From: an uncultured Bacteroidales bacterium
GTDB lineage: Bacteria > Bacteroidota > Bacteroidia > Bacteroidales > P3
Assembly (NCBI GenBank): GCA_944320415.1
Contig: CALUHJ010000010.1
Location: forward strand, 1-36,678
Direction of reading: 5' to 3'
DNA: 36,678 nucleotides
Part shown: positions 19,260 through 26,310 of the stretch, one piece after another
Layout: every line of letters starts with the position of its first letter
Numbering within the stretch: position 1 is the first letter of the stretch
Position numbers and translations under genes: made by a program
The notes under the pieces: generated by a model
What the model was told of the DNA's origin: nothing
Databases searched by the model: none
Seen by the model: the letters and a program-made list of their open reading frames with translations, nothing else

Positions 19260-20510
19260 CTATTTGACAAAGTTTTTAAAGGCAAGACATACATTATGTC
19301 CTCCGAATCCGAATGTATTACTCAAAGCCCCTGTTATATCCCTCTTTTGAGGTTTTCCAAACGTATAATTCAAATCCGGCAATTCAGGATCATCCGTAAA
19401 ATGGTTTATCGTCGGAGGGACAATTCCATTATGAATAGCCAATATGGTTGCTATCGCTTCAATAGCCCCAGCAGCCCCCAACAAATGTCCTGTCATTGAT
19501 TTTGTTGAATTGATATTTATATTTTTCGCTTGAGCCTCAAACAATTGTTCAATAGCCTTAATCTCTGCTATGTCACCTAATGGAGTAGATGTACCATGCG
19601 TATTTATATGCTGAACATCAGAAGTGGTAAAGCCTGCTTCCCGCATAGCCTCTCGCATTGCTCCCAACGCACCTCTACCTTCAGGATGTGGAGCGGTCAT
19701 ATGATATGCATCCGCAGTAAGACCAACACCACATATCTCCGCATAAATTTTCGCGCCCCTTCTAACTGCATGTTCATATTCCTCAAGCACCAACGCACCT
19801 GCTCCCTCTCCCAAAACAAAACCATCCCTATCCTTATCAAAAGGCCTTGAAGCAGTCTTGGGATCATCGTTTCTCTGTGAAATCGCATGCATGGAACTGA
19901 AGCCTCCTATTCCTGCATGTGATATGGCAGCTTCGCTACCACCACAAACCAAAATATCAGCCTTGTTCAACTTGATATACAAAAAAGCATCAGCTATTGC
20001 ATTTGCAGAAGAAGCACATGCAGATACAGTAGCAAAGTTAGGCCCCCTCAAATCATATTTGATTGAAATATGTCCGGCACATATATCCGCTATCATTTTC
20101 GGAATGAAGAAAGGACTGAACCTCAAAGAACCGTCCCCCTTGACAAAATTGGTTATCTCTTCCTGAAAAGTTATGATACCACCTATGCCGGATGCCCAAA
20201 TAACACCGCATCTATCCTTGTTCTCATTTTCAAAATCAATACAAGAATCCTTAACAGCCTGTTCTGCCGCAACTATTCCATATTGAGAGAACTTATCATA
20301 TTTCTTTGCTTCTTTCTTGTCAAAATACTGACCTACATCAAAACCCTTTAGCTCACAAGCAAATTTTGTTTTTGCCAATGATGCATCAAAATGCGTAATA
20401 AAGTCAGCTCCACTTACTCCACCAAGCAAAGACTGCCAATATTCATCAACAGTATTACCTATAGGAGTAAGTGAACCTAAACCCGTAACGACAACTCGTC
20501 TCATTTCCAT
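19260..20510 (-). CDS. fabF: Beta-ketoacyl-ACP synthase II
   Basis: A 416-residue condensing enzyme of fatty-acid elongation. It joins malonyl-ACP to a growing acyl-ACP. The nucleophile is Cys165 in VSACASSANA, and the catalytic histidines lie in NTHGTSTPLGD and KSMTGHLLGAAGAIEA. The C-terminal NTFGFGGHN glycine-rich loop is intact. An alternative start two codons in (MRRVVVTG) is possible. It lies 11 bases after acpP and 2 bases before rnc. Confidence 0.97.
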   Translation of the reverse strand: MEMRRVVVTGLGSLTPIGNTVDEYWQSLLGGVSGADFITHFDASLAKTKFACELKGFDVGQYFDKKEAKKYDKFSQYGIVAAEQAVKDSCIDFENENKDRCGVIWASGIGGIITFQEEITNFVKGDGSLRFSPFFIPKMIADICAGHISIKYDLRGPNFATVSACASSANAIADAFLYIKLNKADILVCGGSEAAISHAGIGGFSSMHAISQRNDDPKTASRPFDKDRDGFVLGEGAGALVLEEYEHAVRRGAKIYAEICGVGLTADAYHMTAPHPEGRGALGAMREAMREAGFTTSDVQHINTHGTSTPLGDIAEIKAIEQLFEAQAKNININSTKSMTGHLLGAAGAIEAIATILAIHNGIVPPTINHFTDDPELPDLNYTFGKPQKRDITGALSNTFGFGGHNVCLAFKNFVK

Positions 20511-20521
20511 ATGAAATGAAA

Positions 20522-20761
20522 TTATTTCTTTGTTGCGTTCTCGATGTATGCTATCGCATCACCAACTGTTGCAATTTTCTCTGCTTGATCATCAGGAATG
20601 GAAATATTGAATTCCTTTTCCAATTCCATAATCAACTCTACCGTGTCCAACGAATCTGCTCCCAAGTCGCTTGTGAAATTAGCTTCAGGAGTAACTTGAC
20701 TTTCTTCTACACCTAGCTTATCTACTACGATAGCTACTACTTTTGTTGCAATCTCAGACAT
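20522..20761 (-). CDS. acpP: Acyl carrier protein
   Basis: A 79-residue acidic protein that carries acyl chains on phosphopantetheine. The attachment site is Ser37 in [10 protein letters not shown]. The start at 20761 (MSEIATKV) is chosen because it gives the normal length and lies just downstream of a Bacteroides-type promoter. An upstream extension of the frame to 20995 would cross that promoter and is not credible. It is the first gene of the fatty-acid operon. Confidence 0.97.
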   Translation of the reverse strand: MSEIATKVVAIVVDKLGVEESQVTPEANFTSDLGADSLDTVELIMELEKEFNISIPDDQAEKIATVGDAIAYIENATKK

Positions 20762-20791
20762 ATTTATAAGTTTTTGAATTAAACTGGTCTG

Positions 20792-20822
20792 CAAAGAAAC
20801 AAAAAAAAGTCTACATGGGCAA
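20792..20822 (-). promoter_or_regulatory. Promoter of the acpP-fabF-rnc-lipA operon
   Basis: On the minus strand there is TTG (20820-20822), a 20-base spacer and TTTCTTTG (20792-20799), one mismatch from TAnnTTTG. It lies about 30 bases upstream of the acpP start. Confidence 0.6.
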
Positions 20823-20974
20823 AAAAAAGCGTGAAAATCCCTGATTAAAACGATTATAATGCTGACAAATAAGACATTAACAACAGAAGCCATTAAACAT
20901 ATATTTTCTCGTTTAAAATGCTTGAACACGTAAAAACAAACTCTATTCAAAACTTTTTTTTCTCTTAAATTACC

Positions 20975-20982
20975 TATCTTTG
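20975..20982 (+). promoter_or_regulatory. -7 box in front of the mini glutamine synthetase III gene
   Basis: TATCTTTG, an exact match to TAnnTTTG, lies 18 bases before the ATG at 21001. It overlaps the TTG at 20980 that could otherwise be taken as a start, which favours the ATG. The truncated gene therefore still appears to have a promoter. Confidence 0.62.
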
Positions 20983-21000
20983 CAGAATAAAACAATTATC

Positions 21001-21531
21001 ATGTCAAAAATCAGATTCCATGCATTAAAAGAGTTGTCAAACATACAAGCTCTGGAAGTGACAACCCCATCCGATAAACTATCCGACTATTTCGGATGCA
21101 ATGTATTCAACCGCAAACAAATGCAGGAATATCTGCCTAAAGAAGCCTTCAACGCCGTGATGGAAGCCATAGACAAAGGCAGTCCCATCAGCAGATCAAT
21201 GGCAGACCTGATTGCCAACGGCATGAAAAGCTGGGCCAAATCCAGGAATGCAACCCATTACACACAATGGTTTCAACCTTTGACAGACGAGCACAACGGA
21301 TTCATTGAATTCGGCACGGACAGCTATGATATCGCAGAAAAATTCTCCGGCAAACTGCTAGCACAACAGAAAACCGATGCATCTTTATTCTCAAACGGAG
21401 ACATTAGCATACGGGAAACCGTAAAACCATACCTGGACAAGATAAGAGACCATATAGATCATCTCGAAATGGAAATAGACGATGAAATATGGCCGTTGCC
21501 CAAATACCGAGAACTACTGTTTACCAAATAA
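21001..21531 (+). CDS. Internally deleted glutamine synthetase III (N-terminal part fused to the C-terminal end)
   Basis: Residues 1-133 of this 176-residue protein read as the N-terminal part of a Bacteroidota glutamine synthetase [65 protein letters not shown]. From about residue 137 (RETVKPYLDKIRDHIDHLE, then EIWPLPKYRELLF) it reads as the very C-terminus of the same family. Full enzymes are about 730 residues, so roughly 550 residues with all the ATP, ammonium and glutamate sites are missing. The junction is near 21394-21410, in frame and without stops. A few residues are also missing after WFQPLTD. It cannot make glutamine alone. It could be a decaying gene, an assembly error, or a small protein able to join or poison the full-length dodecamer. 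It is followed 13 bases later by purN. Confidence 0.85.
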   Translation: MSKIRFHALKELSNIQALEVTTPSDKLSDYFGCNVFNRKQMQEYLPKEAFNAVMEAIDKGSPISRSMADLIANGMKSWAKSRNATHYTQWFQPLTDEHNGFIEFGTDSYDIAEKFSGKLLAQQKTDASLFSNGDISIRETVKPYLDKIRDHIDHLEMEIDDEIWPLPKYRELLFTK

Positions 21532-21544
21532 GAAAGAGTAAAAC

Positions 21545-22117
21545 ATGAAAAAGATAGCAATATTCGCATCTGGAAACGGAAGCAACTTCCAGCAAATATG
21601 CGAATTCCTGAAGACAAAGGATGATGTGGTGGCAAAACTGCTGATTGTAAACAAAAAGAACGCTTATGTTCTGCAAAGAGCAAAACTGCTGGGGGTTGAA
21701 AGCCACTACTTCAACAGGGAACAATTCTACAACACGGATGAAGTTACACAACTGCTTGAAGAGAAGGGAATAGACCTTGTGGTTCTGGCCGGCTTTCTAT
21801 GGCTTGTCCCCGACAACATAATCAAAGCCTATCCGAACAGGATTATAAACATCCATCCCGCCCTGCTTCCAAAATACGGCGGCAAGGGAATGTACGGGCA
21901 CAACGTACACCATGCCGTTGTTAACAACAAAGAAAAGGAAAGCGGAATAACGATACATTACGTGAACGAACAGTACGACAGTGGAGACATAATCTTTCAG
22001 GCCAAATGCGAGGTGTTGCCGAAAGACACTGCGGAGGATGTGGCAAGCAAAATACACTTGCTCGAAAAGGAATTCTTTCCGACCGTGGTCTACAACATTG
22101 CCAAATCCCTTGAATAA
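21545..22117 (+). CDS. purN: Phosphoribosylglycinamide formyltransferase
   Basis: A 190-residue folate enzyme that formylates GAR in purine synthesis. The start IAIFASGNGSNFQ carries the phosphate-binding loop. Catalytic Asn102 and His104 are in NIHPALLPKYGGKGMYG, and catalytic Asp145 is in YDSGDI. It starts 13 bases after the mini glutamine synthetase III gene and was probably cotranscribed with it. Divergent purN and acpP are a familiar Bacteroidales arrangement; the mini gene lies between them here. Confidence 0.96.
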   Translation: MKKIAIFASGNGSNFQQICEFLKTKDDVVAKLLIVNKKNAYVLQRAKLLGVESHYFNREQFYNTDEVTQLLEEKGIDLVVLAGFLWLVPDNIIKAYPNRIINIHPALLPKYGGKGMYGHNVHHAVVNNKEKESGITIHYVNEQYDSGDIIFQAKCEVLPKDTAEDVASKIHLLEKEFFPTVVYNIAKSLE

Positions 22118-22472
22118 ACACTCAACCGATTTATCTTTTTTACCTTCATGGTATCTTGTCTTTCGATAATGTGCTAGTGGAAAACGTTTCTTGTTGTTTT
22201 CATGGAATATCGGAGCAATTATTTTTCACGATTCATGGGCAGCAAGGCAATGGGCGTGAAGCTTTCCTGCAATGAACCAAGGGTGAAAAGTCTCGGGAAA
22301 AAAGTAATAAGTCGTCAGGGGAATTTGAAAAGTCAAGAGGAAAAAATAATAAGTCAAGAGATCAACATGCAAAAAGTCGGACTTTTTAGGGTGAAAAGTC
22401 CGACTTTTTGAGGTGAATGATGACGTTTTACAACTTTCTTCTCTTGAATAAATACGATGACATGGCTTTTTT
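22118..22472. other. Intergenic region rich in AAGTC motifs and palindromes
   Basis: No convincing gene is present. A short plus-strand frame (22202-22411) is read through the repeats and has no family resemblance. The notable content is a cluster of gaaaagtc and aataagtc words between about 22282 and 22360, leading into the inverted repeat at 22371-22409. Confidence 0.6.
22371..22409. repeat. Perfect 16-base inverted repeat, possible terminator after purN
   Basis: The arms aaaaagtcggactttt and aaaagtccgacttttt pair perfectly around a 7-base loop (tagggtg). Each arm is itself a near-perfect palindrome centred on one base (AAAAGTC-S-GACTTTT), so alternative cruciform folds exist. The 3' arm ends in five T residues, which would suit termination on the plus strand, though it is about 250 bases beyond the purN stop. 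Confidence 0.8.
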
Positions 22473-22580
22473 CTTCCGTAAGAATGCTCCCTTGTCCGTA
22501 TAAAAGTCTTTTACAGTCCGGCAATCAGCTTTTGCTGAAACCTGATGCCGTAAAATCAGAACGCCGTTTTGTCTTTGCCA
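22473..22580. repeat. Dispersed intergenic repeat, copy R2
   Basis: This copy is very similar to R1 at the window start, from ttccgtaag through cccttgtccgta and gtccggcaatcagctttt to the gctgaaa core. It lies beyond the 3' end of the secreted-protein gene at 22630-23373, the same relative position as R1 behind 99-572. Confidence 0.78.
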
Positions 22581-22629
22581 AACAAAGAACCATGACACTT
22601 ATATTCATCACAAAAAGAACCGAACTACA

Positions 22630-23373
22630 TTAATACAGAATATCAAAAACATCTTTTAACATCATCCCGTCATTACCGGGAAATAGTATGGTAAGAGTAA
22701 CAGAGGAAATATACTTTTTGCCATCCTTACTATCTATGTTAAAGAGTATAGCATCATAAAATGTGGGAATTTCATTATACTTAGGCTTTAAAACATGACA
22801 CCACAGATACCCTAAAACGGAAGGTTGTATAACTATTATTGATGATATTTGCTCAAAGTCGTCATATGCTATTTCTTTCAATAGAGCATTCAAAGGCGTT
22901 GTAAAAAGTACAAGCAAAGAATCACTTTTTATAAATGCGACCTCCAGCTCATATTCTGTTACTTCCTCACGTGGAAATTTTGTGTAAAATAATAAATCTT
23001 CTTTGCTCTTTATTGTTGCATATATTGGCAGATCATCGATAGTACCTTTGAAGATCTGTTGATAACCTTTGAATCTATGTTTTAATTCTGTTTTTGTACC
23101 TACATTTAATGAATGATTAAATAATTTTGTATCATCCGTAACAATTACCAATGTATCCTGTATTTTTAATGCCAAGAAAATTCTGGTTCTTAAACACTCT
23201 TGCAAATACTCCTCATTAGTGTATTGCGGATATAATCTATTCCCTACATATGTAGCATTTGATATAGCCCAATTTGGTGATATAGAATCAACTTTTATTT
23301 CATTTTGCCCAATAATTATTTTACTGAAGCCCAATATAATAGTTATGTATAACAAAAAACATCTCATATGCAT
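22630..23373 (-). CDS. Secreted protein of unknown function
   Basis: A 247-residue protein with a signal peptide (hydrophobic FLLYITIILGFSKIII, cleavage likely near IIGQ). The start could also be the third codon (MRCFLLY, 23367). No family was recognised. The mature part is mixed alpha/beta in appearance, with no cysteine-rich or transmembrane segments. It is the last gene of the accessory island, with R2 beyond its 3' end, mirroring the gene behind the RHS toxin. A role as an orphan immunity protein is conceivable from position but not shown. Confidence 0.72.
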   Translation of the reverse strand: MHMRCFLLYITIILGFSKIIIGQNEIKVDSISPNWAISNATYVGNRLYPQYTNEEYLQECLRTRIFLALKIQDTLVIVTDDTKLFNHSLNVGTKTELKHRFKGYQQIFKGTIDDLPIYATIKSKEDLLFYTKFPREEVTEYELEVAFIKSDSLLVLFTTPLNALLKEIAYDDFEQISSIIVIQPSVLGYLWCHVLKPKYNEIPTFYDAILFNIDSKDGKKYISSVTLTILFPGNDGMMLKDVFDILY

Positions 23374-23473
23374 ACTTTTATTGGTTATCTACTCTTTAAA
23401 ATCTAAAATAATATTGCAAACCATTCGTGACATATCTTATGGACTTAACCGTCGCGTGTCGTTCTGTTTATAA

Positions 23474-23501
23474 CAAAACTATACCCTCAGCAAAAAAACA
23501 A
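23474..23501 (-). promoter_or_regulatory. Possible promoter of the 247-residue secreted protein gene
   Basis: Minus-strand TAGTTTTG (23474-23481) fits TAnnTTTG, and a TTG lies 17 bases upstream (23499-23501), slightly closer than the usual 19-20. The start codon is about 100 bases downstream, so the leader would be long. The rest of 23374-23670 is AT-rich, and I see nothing else in it. Confidence 0.4.
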
Positions 23502-23670
23502 AAGTCGTACACACTATAAACACAACGTTTTTTTTGTTGATAATATTTTACATATTTTGCTGTCTGTTGTTATATCGGGAATAAAAATCTTAACGTCATT
23601 GATATTGATATAGTAGTAATTGAATGTTTATTGTCGGATATAAATGTCATCGAACAGACATTTTAGAATC

Positions 23671-24084
23671 TCAATTTTCTTTTCGAATGTTTGATGTTTT
23701 TTCAATTACATATTTTATCAACAACGAAATTAAGGCGGATAGAATCAAAACGCCTGTTCTATAAGGCGCACTTTGAATGCATTTTGCAAAGAATAAAAGG
23801 AAAATAGCCAATGAAGAGATTAAAAGAATAACAGATGAGTATCTTATTTTATAGAGAAATAATTCAAAAACAATATTTCCGATTACAATAATTGATGCAA
23901 TGATAAATATCGAGCAAAAATAGGTTATACCCCATGTAATACCCTGCCATGGACCTACTAAATAAGATCTGATATACCACGCGACTTCACACAGTAAAAT
24001 ATAGACAATAATTTGAATTGCACTTACAATCAATGATTTTACATATTTATTTCTTGTCATTATTACCTCATTTATTAACCCCAT
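23671..24084 (-). CDS. Four-helix membrane protein of unknown function, candidate orphan immunity protein
   Basis: 137 residues, or 129 if translation begins at 24060, where a GAGG sequence stands a few bases before the ATG. There are about four hydrophobic segments: VSAIQIIVYILLCEVAWYI, TYFCSIFIIASIIVIGNIVF, SVILLISSLAIFLLFF and TGVLILSALISLLI. No family was recognised. The start is 41 bases after the stop of the RHS tip fragment on the same strand, the position of an immunity gene behind an RHS tip. Small integral membrane proteins are frequent immunity proteins against envelope-targeting toxins, but here the function is inference only. Confidence 0.7.
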   Translation of the reverse strand: MGLINEVIMTRNKYVKSLIVSAIQIIVYILLCEVAWYIRSYLVGPWQGITWGITYFCSIFIIASIIVIGNIVFELFLYKIRYSSVILLISSLAIFLLFFAKCIQSAPYRTGVLILSALISLLIKYVIEKTSNIRKEN

Positions 24085-24125
24085 ATTTTTTGAGTGCTAT
24101 TATTATTCATGGATTTTGATACATA

Positions 24126-24278
24126 TTAAGGTGACATTGAGTGGTATTTGTCAGAAAGAGGGTCCACGCTTAACCAGTTCATCTTTTCGCTGTCGTAGTA
24201 TCTTGCACCGTAGTAGTGGTAACCTGTCTCAAAGTCTTTCTCCTTGCCGTTTATATGACAAACATTGCTTGTTTTCAT
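24126..24278 (-). pseudogene. RHS tip fragment without toxin domain
   Basis: Starting at the ATG at 24278 (MKTSNVCHIN) the frame runs into 41 codons nearly identical to the RHS core end of the giant gene (GKEKDFETG, YYGARYYDSE, SMSP) and then stops. The homologous DNA is 24127-24251 against 1254-1378, with 3 mismatches. The frame is open back to 24335, but that ATG overlaps the -33 element of the promoter and cannot be in the transcript. Either this is debris of a displaced RHS C-terminal module, or a small cassette that lets the following gene be expressed. It contains no toxin sequence. Confidence 0.85.
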
Positions 24279-24478
24279 ACCGTTAAACGTTGTAGTTTCA
24301 GCGGCGAAAGTTACAACATTTTCTTGAAATGACAATGATTTTCATTTATTTGTTTTTGGAAATGCAAAGAAAATATTGTCATATCATGTCTGTATTGGAT
24401 TCCAAAGACCCAAAAGGTCCTTTAACTGCCAACAATTATCTTTTACTGAAACCTGATTCCGGAAAATCAGAACAAAAC
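24276..24478. repeat. About 200-base composite intergenic repeat, copy R3 with P2
   Basis: Homology to 27453-27663 extends from the cataccgttaaacg element through the promoter, then gacaatgattttcatttatt, aaatattgtcatatcatg and on to the actgaaacctgattcc core shared with R1 and R2. It is a joined unit: the tail seen behind gene ends plus the promoter seen before gene starts. The R3 core has one extra codon-length insertion. Confidence 0.75.
24299..24335 (-). promoter_or_regulatory. Shared promoter block P2 upstream of the RHS tip fragment
   Basis: Minus-strand TTG (24333-24335), 19 bases, then TAACTTTC (24306-24313). The spacer is nearly the same as in P1 (first two bases differ) and identical to that in P3. 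After it comes a segment ending in cgttaaacggt-like sequence and an ATG, shared with P3. Confidence 0.7.
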
Positions 24479-24600
24479 CTTACATGTTTTTTGCATAACG
24501 ATTGCAATCCGCCAAACTTCCCGCCTTTTTATTGTCGCTTTGCGGTAAATTTCCTAAAGACAAATCCGTAACTTGTCTTATATAATATCTTTATACTGAA

Positions 24601-25038
24601 TCAATAACCACTATAACCACATGTAAGCAGTGAAACAATATACAAAATAAAAGCACTTATAATGAAGGCAAAAATCAACCAACCTTTCAACTTGGCGTTT
24701 TTTTCGGTCTTGTATTTTTTTGCGAGTTCTTTATATTTTTTTTCTTCATCACCAATTAAAACGCTTGTAATACAAATTACTATTAGCATCACTATTGACA
24801 GTATTATCACTAAGCCAGTGTAAGTGAGTTGTTTATCGAATAAATAATGCAATACAAAGATTATAATTGATGAGACAAAAAAACTTATGCTAAAACCTAA
24901 AACGTTACGAGTCATATAAGGTGGACGACACCTGTTCCAGCCAAAGTGCCAGCCACAGTCAAAATCCCAGTCCCAATATTTATAAAATTTAAAAACCCTA
25001 TAAAACATATAATAAATCAAATCTTTTATTCTTTTCAT
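24601..25038 (-). CDS. Membrane protein with aromatic N-terminus, unknown function
   Basis: 145 residues from the ATG at 25038 (MKRIKDLIYYMFY); the frame extends 13 codons further upstream without a better start. The N-terminal part is unusually aromatic (FYKYWDWDFDCGWHFGWNRC). Three hydrophobic segments follow: GFSISFFVSSIIIFVLHYLF, GLVIILSIVMLIVICITSVLI and GWLIFAFIISAFILYIVSLL. A Lys/Glu-rich loop (KKYKELAKKYKTEKN) lies between the second and third. No family was recognised. Its place in the island between the paralogue pair and the RHS fragment suggests an accessory or immunity-like role, without proof. Confidence 0.65.
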   Translation of the reverse strand: MKRIKDLIYYMFYRVFKFYKYWDWDFDCGWHFGWNRCRPPYMTRNVLGFSISFFVSSIIIFVLHYLFDKQLTYTGLVIILSIVMLIVICITSVLIGDEEKKYKELAKKYKTEKNAKLKGWLIFAFIISAFILYIVSLLTCGYSGY

Positions 25039-25141
25039 GGTCCAATTATTTAAAAGGCATTGTTGAAGGAAGTCCAAGAATGCCCATTTCGAATTGTGGC
25101 ATAAAGCCCGTATTCAACCTTATCTTCAAGCACAGGTGTTT

Positions 25142-25165
25142 GCAAAAAAATATTGTCATATCATC
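25142..25165. repeat. Fragment of the composite intergenic repeat
   Basis: The short piece gcaaaaaaatattgtcatat followed by cat matches part of the composite repeat at about 24376-24398. It lies in the gap between the 145-residue membrane gene and the downstream member of the paralogue pair. It is probably a remnant of a further copy. Confidence 0.45.
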
Positions 25166-25214
25166 TTTTGAATGTTGTTTCGGGATAAACCGTCATGTTA
25201 TTCTTGCAGCAAAT

Positions 25215-26279
25215 CTACTCACTTGCACCGTTAGTGTAATACCATTTTCCAAAATATGAAGTTTTTTGGTAGATTATATCCCTGTTCGGATTGTATCTTA
25301 TCTTGAATCCCATTAAATACCTGTCGTATTCGTTCTCTTTTGATGATTTGCCTTTTCGTGAAATACTCTCCGGATTGAAGCTGAAATACGCTTTGTTGTC
25401 GGATGTTTTCATGACATCCGGCATAAACCTTCCTTCATAGAATATGGTGTCTTGTCCGAGTATGATGACACCGTCGGGATTCAGATTGGCCATTGACTCA
25501 AGGCTTCTGTAATATGCCGTAAGATGAATGTCGATATAATCCTTGTAATTGTTGTCTATGTTGAGATACAATATGGTATTGTCTTCATTGAAATCCTCCT
25601 TGTATTTATCCATTTGTTTCACAACCTCTGCAATTGTACTCTTGAGGTCATTGTCCTTTATGTCCGCAAAGGGGATTTTCTTTTCAGGCAACTTTTTTAC
25701 AGATTTGGCTTTGTTGGTCTGAATTATAATGTTGTCTTCCTTTCCTGAATATGTCACGCCTTCAAACTGTACGCTTTTTGAAACAATCAAATCCTGTCGT
25801 GGATAATATAATGTATAAATCTCAACTCCTGTAATAATAGGGTGTTTATACTGTATCTGTGCGGTACTGTCTTTCTTTACTGCGATATCTTTGTTGTCGG
25901 ATTCGAAAGAATAGAACGACAATTCGTCTCCAAGACGGACTATACCATCATAATCATCCGGTTCGGCTTTGTTCCATCTCAGAACGTTCAAATCGTTAAG
26001 TGCTGCCAGCGTTATCAGGTAAGAGCTGCCATCTACGTTCTGACTGATATGCAATCCATATTTTACGTCCTCCTTCTTAAGTTTTTCCCTGAATACTACC
26101 CTGTCGTCACCTCCGTCTTTTATGTATTCTTCGACTTGCAACATTAAATCATTGATACATTTTTCAATCTTGCTGTCTTTGATTTCATAAACGTTGTATG
26201 GTTTCTGTGCATTCAATTGCGACGTTGTCATACAGCTCAAAGCAGAAAGCAGTAATAATTTTCCGATTGCTTTTTTCAT
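25215..26279 (-). CDS. Secreted paralogue A of a tandem pair, unknown function
   Basis: 354 residues with a signal peptide (about 1-24, cleavage near LNAQ). No family was recognised. The mature protein appears to hold two related units. Each starts with an (I/D)KD-type helix and Q(V/M)-x-(E/K)Y, and later has DG(I/V)(V/I)-x-LG and a FY strand; they begin near YEIKDSKIEKC (about residue 30) and PFADIKDNDL (about 205). The last part (about 230-338) is nearly identical to paralogue B, while the rest is only moderately similar. The start is 31 bases after the stop of B, so B-A is one transcript. Confidence 0.8.
   Translation of the reverse strand: MKKAIGKLLLLSALSCMTTSQLNAQKPYNVYEIKDSKIEKCINDLMLQVEEYIKDGGDDRVVFREKLKKEDVKYGLHISQNVDGSSYLITLAALNDLNVLRWNKAEPDDYDGIVRLGDELSFYSFESDNKDIAVKKDSTAQIQYKHPIITGVEIYTLYYPRQDLIVSKSVQFEGVTYSGKEDNIIIQTNKAKSVKKLPEKKIPFADIKDNDLKSTIAEVVKQMDKYKEDFNEDNTILYLNIDNNYKDYIDIHLTAYYRSLESMANLNPDGVIILGQDTIFYEGRFMPDVMKTSDNKAYFSFNPESISRKGKSSKENEYDRYLMGFKIRYNPNRDIIYQKTSYFGKWYYTNGASE
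25264..25590. repeat. Near-identical 327-base segment, copy in paralogue A
   Basis: This segment matches 26354-26680 at 325 of 327 bases by direct comparison. It begins at the ttttggtagattatatc stretch and ends at gtcttcattg, with abrupt loss of identity on the 5' gene side. This points to recent gene conversion or partial duplication. Confidence 0.95.
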
Positions 26280-26310
26280 TGTCGTCAGGTTTAATGTTTA
26301 ACGTCATCAA

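Noticed and set aside
20762..20995. Upstream extension of the acyl carrier protein frame
   Set aside because: It crosses the acpP promoter and adds sequence unlike any ACP; the ATG at 20761 gives the standard 79 residues.
22202..22411. Plus-strand frame of 69 codons after purN
   Set aside because: It reads through the AAGTC repeats and the inverted repeat; its repeated KS/KV pattern comes from the DNA repeat.
24279..24335. ATG at 24335 as start of the RHS tip fragment
   Set aside because: It coincides with the -33 TTG of the promoter, so it would lie upstream of the transcript.
24329..24571. Plus-strand frame of 80 codons, similar in part to a frame at 20-241
   Set aside because: The similarity is due to the dispersed intergenic repeat; frames upstream of the core differ by indels between copies.
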